DNA of 64,000 bases from Nitrosovibrio sp. Nv17 (GTDB taxonomy: Bacteria > Pseudomonadota > Gammaproteobacteria > Burkholderiales > Nitrosomonadaceae): contig NZ_FPIQ01000004.1 of NCBI RefSeq assembly GCF_900119085.1, positions 62,001 to 126,000 of the forward strand. The letters are read 5' to 3'. Positions 39,177-49,000 of this stretch are shown here, piece by piece (position 1 is the first letter of the stretch; every line of letters starts with the position of its first letter). A program made the translations under genes and the position numbers. The notes beneath the pieces are model-generated. The model worked only from the letters and a program-made list of their open reading frames with translations. It had not been told where the DNA came from and searched no databases.

Positions 39177-40964
39177 CTATCCGTCGCCCGGCGCGCACCA
39201 GTGATCGAGGATGAGCTGAAGGCCCGCATTGCCGTTGAACTCGTTGATTTCCATGCGGTATACCGCATCGATGATTTCCGGCAAGGGAGCGGTGCAGGAG
39301 AACAGCACCGCTTCATGCAGGCGTTCCGGCATTCCGGGGGATTGCGCGCCGATCCGCGTTTCCAGTCTTTCCAGTTTGAGCTTGAGGTGCTTTTCCCCCA
39401 CGACCCGCTGCGTCGCCACCCTGAAGCGCGACCAGAACGTCGGCTGGGCGAAGCCCTGTCCCCATACCTGCTCCGTCAGGCGCCGCGCCAACTCCGGATC
39501 GAGTTCCGACGCCTCCAGCGTGCCGTCGGTTTCGATGCACTGCGCGAGATCGGCCGGCGTCAGCAGCGCCTGGGCGGTTTCCTCGAAGGCGTGGCGGAAG
39601 GCTTCGAAGTCATCGGCACGCAGGGTGAGCCCCGCGGCTGCCGCGTGTCCTCCGAATTTCAGCAGGAGTCCAGGATGGCGCTTGGACACCCGATCCAGGG
39701 CATCGCGCAGGTGGAACCCCGCGATGGATCGGCCCGATCCCTTGATTTCACCCTCGTTGCCCGGTGCGAAGACGACCACGGGACGGTGGAACCTTTCCTT
39801 CATGCGCGAAGCGAGGATGCCGATCACGCCCTGGTGCCAGCCGGGATCGAACAGGCTCAGGCTGTAGGCGGCGGGGGCGTTCGCCACCCCGGCCGCTCGC
39901 TCCGGCATCGGCTCCGCCACGGGAAGTGCGGTGAGCATCGACAGCGCATGATCCCGCATGTCTGCCTCGATCTCGCGGCGCTGGCGATTGAGCGCATCGA
40001 GTTGCGAGGCGAGTTGCGCGGCACGGGAGACGTCGTCGGTGATCAGGCACTCGATGCCCAGCGACATGTCGTCGAGCCGGCCTGCCGCATTCAATCGGGG
40101 CGCGACCGCGAAGCCCAGGTCGTAGGCGGATGTCCGCCTGAAGTCGCGCCGTGCGACCTGCAGCAGGGCATGGATGCCGGCGCAGCCCAGTTTCCTGCGG
40201 ATGCGCTGCAGGCCCTGGTGCACCAGGATGCGGTTGTTGTCGTCGAGCTTCACCATGTCGGCCACGGTGCCGAGCGTCACCAGATCCAGCAGGGCGGCCA
40301 GATTGGGTTCCCTCGGGAGCGCCGTGAACCGGCCTCGTGCGCGCAGTTCCGCGCGCAGGGCCAGCATCAGGTAGAACATCACCCCTACGCCGGCGAGATG
40401 CTTGCTGGGAAACCCGCAGCCGGGCTGGTTGGGGTTCACGATGGCGGCAGCCGGCGGCAGGCGGTCTCCGGGCAGATGGTGATCCGTCACGAAGACCTGC
40501 ATGCCCAGGCGGCCGGCTTCCTCCACGCCCTCCACGCTGGCGATGCCGTTGTCCACCGTCAGGATGATGTCCGGCGGCAGCGGCATGGCGGCGGCCAGCC
40601 GCACGATTTCCGGGGTGAGGCCATAGCCGTATTCGAAACGGTTGGGGACGAGATAGCCGACCGTCGCGCCGAATGCCCTCAGGGCGCGCATGCCCACCGC
40701 GCACGCCGTGGCGCCGTCGGAATCGTAGTCGGCCACGATCAGCAGGCGTCTGTCCGCCCGGATCGCATCGGCCAGCTTCGCAGCCATGACATTGACATTC
40801 TTCAGGCGCTCGAACGGGATCAGCTGCGACAGCTTCGCGTCGAGCTGGTGCGGCGCATCGATGCCGCGCGCGGCGTAGACGCGGGCCAGCACCGGGTGCA
40901 GGCCGTGCCGGACGAGCGCGTCGAAGGCCTGCGCCGGGTAGCGACGGACGATGATGCTGGGCAT
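39177..40964 (-). CDS. recJ: Single-stranded-DNA exonuclease RecJ
   Basis: A 595-residue 5'-3' exonuclease of the DHH family acting in recombination and mismatch repair. Metal-binding motifs are intact: DYDSDG (about 78), DNG (about 138), DHH (about 161), and the C-terminal GGHAAAAG of the DHHA1 domain (about 440). The N-terminus reads MPSIIVRRYP, and start 40964 fits. It precedes mfd on the same strand. Confidence 0.96.
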   Translation of the reverse strand: MPSIIVRRYPAQAFDALVRHGLHPVLARVYAARGIDAPHQLDAKLSQLIPFERLKNVNVMAAKLADAIRADRRLLIVADYDSDGATACAVGMRALRAFGATVGYLVPNRFEYGYGLTPEIVRLAAAMPLPPDIILTVDNGIASVEGVEEAGRLGMQVFVTDHHLPGDRLPPAAAIVNPNQPGCGFPSKHLAGVGVMFYLMLALRAELRARGRFTALPREPNLAALLDLVTLGTVADMVKLDDNNRILVHQGLQRIRRKLGCAGIHALLQVARRDFRRTSAYDLGFAVAPRLNAAGRLDDMSLGIECLITDDVSRAAQLASQLDALNRQRREIEADMRDHALSMLTALPVAEPMPERAAGVANAPAAYSLSLFDPGWHQGVIGILASRMKERFHRPVVVFAPGNEGEIKGSGRSIAGFHLRDALDRVSKRHPGLLLKFGGHAAAAGLTLRADDFEAFRHAFEETAQALLTPADLAQCIETDGTLEASELDPELARRLTEQVWGQGFAQPTFWSRFRVATQRVVGEKHLKLKLERLETRIGAQSPGMPERLHEAVLFSCTAPLPEIIDAVYRMEINEFNGNAGLQLILDHWCAPGDG

Positions 40965-41041
40965 GTGCAGGAACGGGGATGCAGGTTATCCTAGTATACC
41001 TTGGCGTACGCCGTGGTCGCGTCCGCCGGCCTCGCGCGGGT

Positions 41042-42211
41042 TCAGAAGTGATAGTGCGCGCCGATGCCGATGTACTCGACCCTTTCCCTGTAGAACTGGC
41101 CGATCGGGGAGTTTCCGTGAAAGTATTCCACCATGAACTGCAGCTTGCGGCCGAACGCCTGGAGGTTGTCGAACTGCACCCCCGCACGGGCGGAGATGTC
41201 GAGATTCCAGTCATTCTGCTCCCAGTTCTTCATGTCCACCGCCAGAATGGGCCGCATCGCCGCGAAGTCGATGCGCCAGGGGCTCCTGAATTCGACCCCG
41301 TACTGGATCGACCAGGGCTTGATGGACGAGGGCTGCTTGTGGAAGATGCCGCCTCCCCCGCCGTACATGCGGAAGCCGTACGGCAGTTCGTACGACAGCC
41401 TGAGATCGGCGCCTTCGTAGCTGAGGTTCACCCGCTGCACCGTCGTGCGCAGCAGGAACTCGTCGCCCAGGTGCGAGCTTTGATGGAATACGCGGCCGAA
41501 AGCGGAGAAGCGGCGCGCACGCGCGCTCACGTAGGCAGCGGCGATGAAGTCCGTGTTGATGAGGTCGGACGAACTCGCATCCAGGTTGAAGTCGCTGAAG
41601 ACGCCGGCCTGCAGGCCGGTTTCCCATTGGATGATGGTGTCTCCCAGATTGGCCCGGTAGAATGGTATCGTCTCGCCGAAGCTGACGGCGCCGTTGTTGT
41701 TGCCATCGATGTTGTTGCCGATGTAGTTGCGATAGGCGGCCGAGAAGTGGGCCCAGCGCGGATCAGCCAGCAGCGGCTGAAACAGGTGGCCGGAGGGGAG
41801 GATGCCGGTCGCGAGCATCGCGGCGGCTTCCGCAGGGTCTGCGGAAAGGCTGCCGCCTCCGGTCGGCCCGGTATCGGCCGCCATGTCTGAACGGAGGGCG
41901 GGCGCCGCGTCTTCCAGGGCGGCGACGCTGACGACGCCCGGGATCTCGGAAAGCATTGCCAGGACACGTGCACGTTGTGCCGGCGCGAGATGGGCGACCG
42001 GCACAGCGATCGTGCCGTTGCGCACGATCAGGGAAGAGGGATCCACGCCAGACTCGTGCCGGAGTAGGCTGGCGGCATAACCCGCGAGATAGTCGTCGCT
42101 GGGGGCGGCGGCAACGTGGGACGGGAAGGACAGGGCGACGGCGATGAGCCACGAGGCCATCATATCGGCCGGACGTGGGCAACGGGGCCCGTGGGGGATT
42201 TCTTCCGGCAT
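41042..42211 (-). CDS. Outer-membrane protein, DUF1207-like
   Basis: About 389 residues. ATG 42211 has CAGGAG just upstream; the frame extends further but without such a site. A hydrophobic signal ending SHVAAA suggests export. The second half, from LFQPLLADPRWAHFSAAYRN to a C-terminal phenylalanine (GIGAHYHF), resembles DUF1207 proteins: alternating amphipathic strands, HQSSHLGDEFLL, and repeated aromatic girdle residues. An outer-membrane barrel is likely. Function is unknown. The N-terminal 130 residues are extra and rich in alanine. Confidence 0.75.
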   Translation of the reverse strand: MPEEIPHGPRCPRPADMMASWLIAVALSFPSHVAAAPSDDYLAGYAASLLRHESGVDPSSLIVRNGTIAVPVAHLAPAQRARVLAMLSEIPGVVSVAALEDAAPALRSDMAADTGPTGGGSLSADPAEAAAMLATGILPSGHLFQPLLADPRWAHFSAAYRNYIGNNIDGNNNGAVSFGETIPFYRANLGDTIIQWETGLQAGVFSDFNLDASSSDLINTDFIAAAYVSARARRFSAFGRVFHQSSHLGDEFLLRTTVQRVNLSYEGADLRLSYELPYGFRMYGGGGGIFHKQPSSIKPWSIQYGVEFRSPWRIDFAAMRPILAVDMKNWEQNDWNLDISARAGVQFDNLQAFGRKLQFMVEYFHGNSPIGQFYRERVEYIGIGAHYHF

Positions 42212-42372
42212 GTCGGCTCCTGGGGTGGATGTGGCGGGATCGTCCCGGGGAAGGGTGCCAGTCGCGAGCGGATCGCCATACACTAGCGGCTGCCGCGCGG
42301 GCGGTCGGTGCGTTGCCGCACGCTCCGCGGCATGGCGGTGCCGCTCCGCCGGGAAGATCTGGAGGAATGTCG

Positions 42373-42702
42373 ATGCACCATCTGTTTCTTGCCGTCGCGA
42401 TCCTGTGCGAGGTGGTGGCGACCTCCGCACTGAAGGCGAGCGACGGCTTTACCCGGCCATGGCCCACGCTGCTGGTCGTGGCGGGCTACGCCGCCGCCTT
42501 CTTCCTGCTGTCGCTGGCCTTGCGGGTGATTCCGGTAGGGATTGCGTACGCCCTCTGGTCCGGTGCCGGAATCGTGCTGATCGCCCTGATCGGCTGGCTG
42601 GTTTTCGGGCAGGCGCTCGATGCGCCCGCCATCATCGGCCTGGCGCTCATCGTGGCCGGCGTGCTCGTGCTCCAGCTTTTTTCCAAGTCGATCGCGCACT
42701 GA
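42373..42702 (+). CDS. Small multidrug resistance (SMR) transporter, EmrE-like
   Basis: A 109-residue protein with four membrane helices. The essential glutamate of SMR pumps lies in ILCEVVATSALKAS (about residue 13), and the second half contains WSGAGIVLIALIGWLVFGQ, as in EmrE. It exchanges cationic compounds for protons. GGAGG seven bases before ATG 42373 supports this start over the ATG two codons earlier. No guanidine-riboswitch-like leader was found upstream, so an EmrE-type drug pump is more likely than a guanidinium exporter, but this is not decisive. Confidence 0.9.
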   Translation: MHHLFLAVAILCEVVATSALKASDGFTRPWPTLLVVAGYAAAFFLLSLALRVIPVGIAYALWSGAGIVLIALIGWLVFGQALDAPAIIGLALIVAGVLVLQLFSKSIAH

Positions 42703-42804
42703 TCCGGCGGGTGTACCAACGTCCAATGGTCTTCATCGGCAGGACTGCTACCATGCAATCCTGCCCGGCACCATTGCCGGGCCGATGCTCGGACGAGGTC
42801 GGCG

Positions 42805-43791
42805 ATGACCATGGAAAAATTTTTGCTGCGATCGGCATTCGCGCTGATCGCGTGGCTGCCCGCAGGCGCCGGTGCGGTTTCCATCGCCCAGGTCGTCTGG
42901 GCGGATATCGGGTCCGACGGCCCGGCGATGGAGCAGGGGGGCGCCCGGGCCGGCGCGCATTGGCGGGGGAGTGTCCTGTTTCCTGTCCGCCCGCCGTCGG
43001 ATGGGGGCACCGAGGGCCGTGCGGATCCGGATCCTTTCGGTGTCCCGGGCTGGCTCCGGGATGCTTCCCGGGTTTTCGGGCAATCCCCGTTTACCACGCA
43101 GGCCGGCGAATTTGCGGTGTTCAGCCTGCTTCTGGAGCGCCTTGCGAGAAATGAGGAAGCGCCCGGGGAGCTGGAGGACGAGGATACGATGAGCGGCTTT
43201 TTTGCCACGTTGGCCCTGGATTCCCTGGATATGGGGGCGTCGGGAGGGCATGCGGGAGGTGGGCAGGAAGGCATGGGCGAAGCCGGGCCCGTGCTTCGCG
43301 GACGGCGGGATTACCGGCATGATTGTCTGTACCGCCCGCAGGGAAGGGTACAGAAATTGGGGTGGTGGGACGATGGTTTCTGCTCGGGGGCGGGTGGCGG
43401 AGGAAAAAGAGGGGGCGGACGGACGCTTGCCGGCGTGAGCGGGATCCCGGGGGGGGCGGGTGGCGGAGGTGGAGGCGGCGGCTCGGGGGGAGGCCCGGGC
43501 GGCAAGGGAGGCGGGGACCCGGGCGGTCCTGGCTCCGGCAGCCCGGGTGGTCCCGGTGGTTCAGGCAATCCCGGCAACCCTGGCAACCCCGGCGATCCCT
43601 TCGATCCAGGCCTGCCTGGACCCGGAGATGGCGGCATCATCGTCGAGCCGCCCGATCCCGGCAATGTCCGGCCCGGCGATCCGAACGCCGTGCCCGAGCC
43701 TGCCACGCTGCTGCTCCTGGGCCTGGGGCTGGCGGGCATGCGGATCATGCGCCGGCGTGGCGGGGCCTCCGTCCGGGTACGGATGCGGTAG
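42805..43791 (+). CDS. PEP-CTERM exported protein with collagen-like glycine repeats
   Basis: A 328-residue protein with a signal peptide (FALIAWLPAGAGA) and a C-terminal PEP-CTERM signal: VPEPATLLLLGLGLAGMRI, then MRRRG. Such proteins are recognised by exosortase and processed during export, typically in exopolysaccharide-producing bacteria. The middle (about residues 195-290) is glycine- and proline-rich with GGPG, GNPG and GDPG units. Two cysteines (HDCLYR, DGFCSG) precede it. The coding region contains an eight-guanine run (43449-43456). No exosortase gene is in the window. The gene's own function is unknown; a surface or matrix structural role is inferred. Confidence 0.88.
   Translation: MTMEKFLLRSAFALIAWLPAGAGAVSIAQVVWADIGSDGPAMEQGGARAGAHWRGSVLFPVRPPSDGGTEGRADPDPFGVPGWLRDASRVFGQSPFTTQAGEFAVFSLLLERLARNEEAPGELEDEDTMSGFFATLALDSLDMGASGGHAGGGQEGMGEAGPVLRGRRDYRHDCLYRPQGRVQKLGWWDDGFCSGAGGGGKRGGGRTLAGVSGIPGGAGGGGGGGGSGGGPGGKGGGDPGGPGSGSPGGPGGSGNPGNPGNPGDPFDPGLPGPGDGGIIVEPPDPGNVRPGDPNAVPEPATLLLLGLGLAGMRIMRRRGGASVRVRMR
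43449..43456 (+). repeat. G8 homopolymer within the PEP-CTERM gene
   Basis: Eight consecutive guanines, followed a little downstream by a G6 run (from about 43485), lie in the glycine-rich region. Slippage would shift the frame before the PEP-CTERM signal, giving a protein without the sorting signal. This is a possible contingency locus. Confidence 0.8.
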
Positions 43792-43801
43792 AGGGTGTAC
43801 C

Positions 43802-45271
43802 CTACATGCGCGGGTTCGGCGTCGACCGGTGGAGGCGGAGCGCCTCTGCTGCAACGGGCGGCGTGCCCGCGAACCGGCTCTGCTTGATCCGCAACGTCTG
43901 GCCGATGCGAAGCCGTTCGGTCGTGCGGTTCCATGTCCTGAGCTGACTCACCGTGACCCCGTAGCGCCGGGCGATGGTGGACAGGGCATCCCCCTTCGCG
44001 ACGGTATGAACGACCGTGCGCTCGGATGTTCCCGGCATCGCAAGCCGGTCGTTCATCATCGAGATGTCGCCGTCGTCGGTACCGTTGCCGGACGGCACCA
44101 GCAGCAGCTGTCCCGGAGGAATGGCGCCGTTGCCGTAGAGGTCGTTGACTTCCTTCAGGCGTCGTGTGCTGATGCCGTGCCGTGCCGCGATCGCCTCGGC
44201 ATGCTCCGGGCGTTCCACCCGATAGAGCCGCCACGATACCAGCGCGGCCTCATGATTCCTCAGGTTTTCCAGGAATGTGTCCACCTTGTCTATCGGAAGC
44301 AGGACGCTGCGTGATTCGCTGACGTTGATCACGGGCCTGTTGTGGGCGGGATTGAGTGCGCGGAACTCGTCCACGGAGATGCTCGCAAGCTTCGCCGCCA
44401 GCCTGACATCCATGTGGCGGGTAGCCGCCACTTCCCCGAAATAGGGGTGATTGGGAACCGATTCCAGTTCGATGCCGAACATGGCGGGATTGGAGATGAT
44501 GTTTCGGATGGCGATCAGGCGGGAAACATAGTTTTGGGTCTCGGGCGGCAGGCTGATGCTCCGGAAGTCCGCCGGCAGGCCGCTGTCGCGGTTCCTGGTG
44601 AGGGAGCGCGCCACCGCGCCTTCTCCCCAGTTGTAGGAGGCCAGGGCGAGCTCCCAGTCGCCGAACATGCCGTACAGGGTCTGGAGGTAATCCAGTGCGG
44701 CGCGGGTGGCGGCGATGATGTCCCGTCGTTCGTCGCGCCACCAGCTCTGCTTCAGACCGTGATTCTTCGCGGTGGAGGGGATGAACTGCCAGATGCCCGA
44801 GGCGTGGCTGGGGGAATAGGCCCTGGGATTGAAGGCGCTTTCGATGATGGGCAGCAGGGCGATCTCGGTAGGCATGCGCCGGCGCTCCACCTCTTCGACG
44901 ATATGGAACAGGTAGCGTCTGCTGCGTTCGATGATGCGCTGCACGTACTTTGGATGGCTGACGTAGAAATCCTCTCCGTTGCGGACTTCATCGCTGTCGA
45001 CGGACGTCATGGCGAATCCGCTGCGGATGCGCTGCCACAGATCCGCCGCGGCATCGGGAGAGCGTGCCGGGGCATGCACCGATTCATCGCCTTCGTCTCC
45101 GAATGGGCCCGTCCCGTCCTCGAATGGCCCGGTTCCCTGTGCGCGGAGGATCCCATGCAGAGCGGGCTCGGATCGGACGGGCGGCTGCACGACGGGATCC
45201 GTCGCCTGTGCCGCGGGAATCATGGCAATCATGGAAAGGACGAGGGCCAGCGCCCGCCGGGCCTTCCGCAT
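43802..45271 (-). CDS. mltD: Membrane-bound lytic murein transglycosylase D with LysM repeats
   Basis: About 489 residues. It cleaves peptidoglycan glycan strands to 1,6-anhydro products. The catalytic glutamate lies in PIIESAFNP (about residue 143), followed by the SLT motifs SHASGIWQFIPSTAKNHGL and ALASYNWGEG. Two LysM-type wall-binding modules are seen (around EHAEAIAARHGISTRRL and VHTVAKGDALSTIARRYG). The start at 45271 gives a clean signal peptide ending PAAQA; it has no lipobox. The queF gene ends 114 bp upstream on the same strand. Confidence 0.92.
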   Translation of the reverse strand: MRKARRALALVLSMIAMIPAAQATDPVVQPPVRSEPALHGILRAQGTGPFEDGTGPFGDEGDESVHAPARSPDAAADLWQRIRSGFAMTSVDSDEVRNGEDFYVSHPKYVQRIIERSRRYLFHIVEEVERRRMPTEIALLPIIESAFNPRAYSPSHASGIWQFIPSTAKNHGLKQSWWRDERRDIIAATRAALDYLQTLYGMFGDWELALASYNWGEGAVARSLTRNRDSGLPADFRSISLPPETQNYVSRLIAIRNIISNPAMFGIELESVPNHPYFGEVAATRHMDVRLAAKLASISVDEFRALNPAHNRPVINVSESRSVLLPIDKVDTFLENLRNHEAALVSWRLYRVERPEHAEAIAARHGISTRRLKEVNDLYGNGAIPPGQLLLVPSGNGTDDGDISMMNDRLAMPGTSERTVVHTVAKGDALSTIARRYGVTVSQLRTWNRTTERLRIGQTLRIKQSRFAGTPPVAAEALRLHRSTPNPRM

Positions 45272-45384
45272 CCTTGCCGTCAGACGCGCGGCCACGCCGC
45301 GGGCGCGGAACAGAGGAAGGTGCCGGAAGGGAGAGTGCGGCATGGGCGCGCGCCGTCGAGCGCCGTGCCGGGGCAGGCCGGCCA

Positions 45385-45804
45385 TCATCCGCGTGTCGGG
45401 GATGGACTCTCGAAATGACCCAGTTCCACCCTGGGCGGCGGTTTCCAGCCGCGTTTGCGGTGTTCCGCCACCACGGTGGTGTAGATGCCGCCGCGCACGA
45501 AGAACCGGGCTGTGAGCCGCAGGTACCTGGGTTTCAGCACGGCGGACAGATCGTCGACGATGCGATTCGTGACCGCCTCGTGGAACGCATCTTCATCGCG
45601 GTAGGACCAGATATAGAGCTTCAGGCTCTTGAGCTCGACGCACCGCCTGTCGGGAACATAGTCCAGGATCAGCGTGGCGAAGTCCGGCTGGCCGGTCTTC
45701 GGGCACAGGCAGGTGAACTCCGGTATCTCCATGTGGATGTGGTAGTCCCGCGCGGGCGTGGGATTGGGAAAGACCTCCAGGGCTTTCGAGGGTTGGCTGG
45801 GCAT
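45385..45804 (-). CDS. queF: NADPH-dependent 7-cyano-7-deazaguanine reductase
   Basis: A 139-residue single-domain QueF reducing preQ0 to preQ1 for queuosine in tRNA. The active-site segment is [14 protein letters not shown], giving the nucleophilic cysteine and the aspartate; the [12 protein letters not shown] segment is family-specific. ATG 45804 is used because CAGGA lies upstream, and homologues begin with MPSQPSK-like sequence. It is divergent from smc. Though 7-deazaguanine enzymes also occur in DNA-modification defence loci, no Dpd partners are near, so the tRNA role is assumed. Confidence 0.94.
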   Translation of the reverse strand: MPSQPSKALEVFPNPTPARDYHIHMEIPEFTCLCPKTGQPDFATLILDYVPDRRCVELKSLKLYIWSYRDEDAFHEAVTNRIVDDLSAVLKPRYLRLTARFFVRGGIYTTVVAEHRKRGWKPPPRVELGHFESPSPTRG

Positions 45805-46008
45805 TCTTTTTCCTGCCTCGATCAAATCGGTTAGAATCAGGCTCTTCGCCTGTCCTGGCGCATCGGGATCATCCGGGAAGGGATGGCCCGTTATTCGGAT
45901 TGCGTGCCGCCCCTGTCCGTGCCTGCTTCCCCGGAGACGGCGTGCTCCGGTTCCAGGCCGCGCGGCAGTGCGCCAGGATCGAGATTATAACCGTTCACGA
46001 ACGATACA

Positions 46009-49000
46009 TTGCGTCTCTCTCACATCAAGCTCGCGGGTTTCAAGTCCTTCGTCGACCCCACGGCCATTCCCGTACCGGGGGATCTCGTCGGTGTGGTCGG
46101 GCCGAACGGGTGCGGCAAATCCAATATCGTCGATGCCGTGCGCTGGGTGCTGGGAGAATCGCGCGCATCCACGCTGCGGGGCGAATCCATGCAGGATGTC
46201 ATCTTCAATGGATCGGCCCGGCGCAAGCCGGTGGGACGGGCCAGCGTGGAACTGGTGTTCGACAATCATCTGGGCAGGGCCGCAGGCCAGTGGTCCAGCT
46301 ATGCGGAAATCAGCATCAAGCGGATCCTGCATCGCGATGGCGAGTCGACCTACCATATCAACAACGTCCACGTACGCCGCCGCGACGTCACCGACATCTT
46401 CCTGGGCACCGGCATCGGCGGGCGTGGCTATGCCATCATCGAACAGGGCATGATTTCCCGCATCATCGAGGCCAAGCCGGAGGAGCTGCGCGTTTTCCTG
46501 GAGGAGGCGGCGGGCGTGTCGAAGTATCGGGAGCGCCGCCGCGAAACAGGGCTGCGCCTGGGCGACACGCGCGAGAACCTGCTCCGGACGGGCGATATCG
46601 CCCGGGAGCTGGGGACGCAATTGCAGCGCCTGGAGGAGCAGGCCGAGATCGCCTCCCGCCACGCGGACATGACGTCCAGGCTGCAGACCGTGCAGAATCT
46701 GCTGTGGCTGGCCCGAAAGCGAGAGGCCGCCGCGCAACGTGCGACCGCCGAGAAAGGGCTCCATGCCCTGCAGGAAGCATTCGAACTCGAGACCGCGAAT
46801 CTGCGCAGGGCGGAACGGCGCCTGGAAGCACAGCGCGTCCGGCATGCCGCCGCCGGGGAGGGCCTGCAGGAGGCCCAGGGCGAACTGTACGCCGCCAATG
46901 CCGAGGTGGCGCATCTGGAGCAGCAGATACGCCACCTGCGCGAGAATCGGCAGCGCATGGAGCAGCAGATCGCGGCGATGCGGGGTCAGCTCGAGCACCA
47001 TGAGCAACAGATGCGGGAGGCCGCCGCCGGCGTGACGCACTGGCGCGAGGAGGCGGAGCGCGCACGCGTCGCCTGCGAAGCCGCCAGGGATGAGGCCATG
47101 CGGGAGAGCGGCAACCTGCCGCAGGCGGAATCGGCCCTGCGTGCATGCCAGGAACGCCTGGCCGAGGTTCATCGGTACCTGCTGCTGGAGGAACAGAGCG
47201 GCCGCCTGGAGGAAAGCCATCGTGCCCATGCGGAGAGAATCCTGCAGCAGCTTGCGGCACGCCAGGCGCGGCTCGAGGCCGAGCGCGCCGCACTGCCCCA
47301 GACGGACATCGGAGAGCTGTCGCTCCTGCATGAGCAGGCAGAGGACATCGCGGCCGGCCTGGCGCAGAAGCAGGAGGCGCTGGCCCACGCCGAACGGCAG
47401 CTGCCGGCCGCGAATGCCGCCAGGCAGGAGCAGGTTCGCACGGTGCAGGATCTGGAGCAGCGAATGACCCAGGCGCAGGCCCGCCTCGCCGCCATGGAGC
47501 GCCTGCAGCAGCGGCTGGAGGGTAGCCAGGAGATGAGTGCCTGGCTTGCCAGGCAGCGACTGGAGGCGGTGCCGCGCCTGTGGCAGGGGATCCGGATCGA
47601 AGCGGGATGGGAGGATGCGCTGGAGGCGGTGCTGCGCGAGCGGCTCAACGGTGCTGGGCTGGCGCGGCTGGAGGAGGCGCATGGATGGCTGGATGATCCG
47701 CCGCCCGCGAAGTGGTCGCTGTACGAGCCCGAGCCGTTTCCGGTGGAGCGTGCGCCCGCCGGAACGGAAGCCAGGGAAAGCTGGATACCGCTGCGCCGTT
47801 ACCTGACCTGCGCCAGTGCGGGCGCGGAAGCCGTGCTGGGCGAGTGGCTGGGAGGCGTGTTCGCGATCGAGGGGGTGGAGGCCGGTCTCGCGCAACGGGC
47901 GAGGCTCGAACCCGGCGAAGCGCTGGTCACCCGGGAGGGCCACGTGGTGACGCGCCACAGCCTGACCTACTATGCGCCCGATTCCCAGTTGCACGGGGTG
48001 CTGGTGCGCCAGCGCGAGATGGCGCAGATCGAGGTGGAGATCGGCGCGTTCGAAGCGCGTCTCGCGGTCGAGGCGGATGCCCTGGCCCAGGCGCAGGCGG
48101 ACTGCCACGCACTGGAAGTGTCGGTGTCGCGCCTGCGCGACGAGTCGGGCGGGTTGCAGCGGATACATCACGACGTGCAGATGCAGCGGATGAAGCGCAC
48201 CCAGGCGATCGAGCATGTCGACCGGCGCAGGGGACAGCTGGAGGAGGAGCTGGCCGAGATCGATCACCAGCGGGTCGCGGAGACCGCGCGTATCGAGGAG
48301 GCCCAGGCCAGGCTGGCAGGGTGCCAGGAGCAGATCGGGCGCCTGCGGGAGCAGGCCGGACAGGAAGCCCTGGCGCGCGACGCTGCGGAGCAGCGCCTGC
48401 AGCGCCAGCGCCGGCTGGCGCAAGACCGGGAACGGGCGGCACAGGGAGCCCTGTTCCATGAAAAGGCCTGCCAGAACAAGATACTGGAGATGGAAAACGC
48501 CATCCGGCTGGTCGGGGAGAACGCCGGGGAACTGAGGGGGAACCTGGAAAGGCTGCAGCGCGACCAGTGCGAGCTCGACGAAGCGCCGCTGCATGAGCGC
48601 CTGCAGGAATGGCTGTCGCTGCAGGAGCAGCGCGAGCAGGCGCTGGCGCAGGCGCGCGACGAACTGGAACAGGTGTCGGACGATTTGCGCGGCATGGAGC
48701 AGGCGCGCATGACATCGGAGCAGGCGTTGCATCCGTTGCGGGATGCCATGAACGAGGCCCGCCTCAAGGAGCAGGAGGCCAGGATCATCGAAGGGCAGTT
48801 CGAGACGCGGTTGAGGGACGCGGGTGCGGATGAGGATGCGCTGGCGCAGATGCTCGGCAAGGCGCGCCCATCCTCCCTGCAGGCCGAGATCGACCGTCTC
48901 GGTGCCGCGATTGCCGCTCTGGGGGCGGTCAATCTGGGCGCGCTGGAAGAGCTGCAGGCGGCCCAGGCGCGCAAGACATACCTCGATTCCCAGGTACAGG

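Noticed and set aside
42212-42372. Guanidine riboswitch before the SMR gene
   Set aside because: I could not find the conserved guanidine-I or -III core bases; the sequence is a plain GC-rich intergenic region.
45385-45804. queF as part of a 7-deazaguanine DNA-modification (Dpd) island
   Set aside because: No DpdA-K-like genes nearby; neighbours are mltD and smc.
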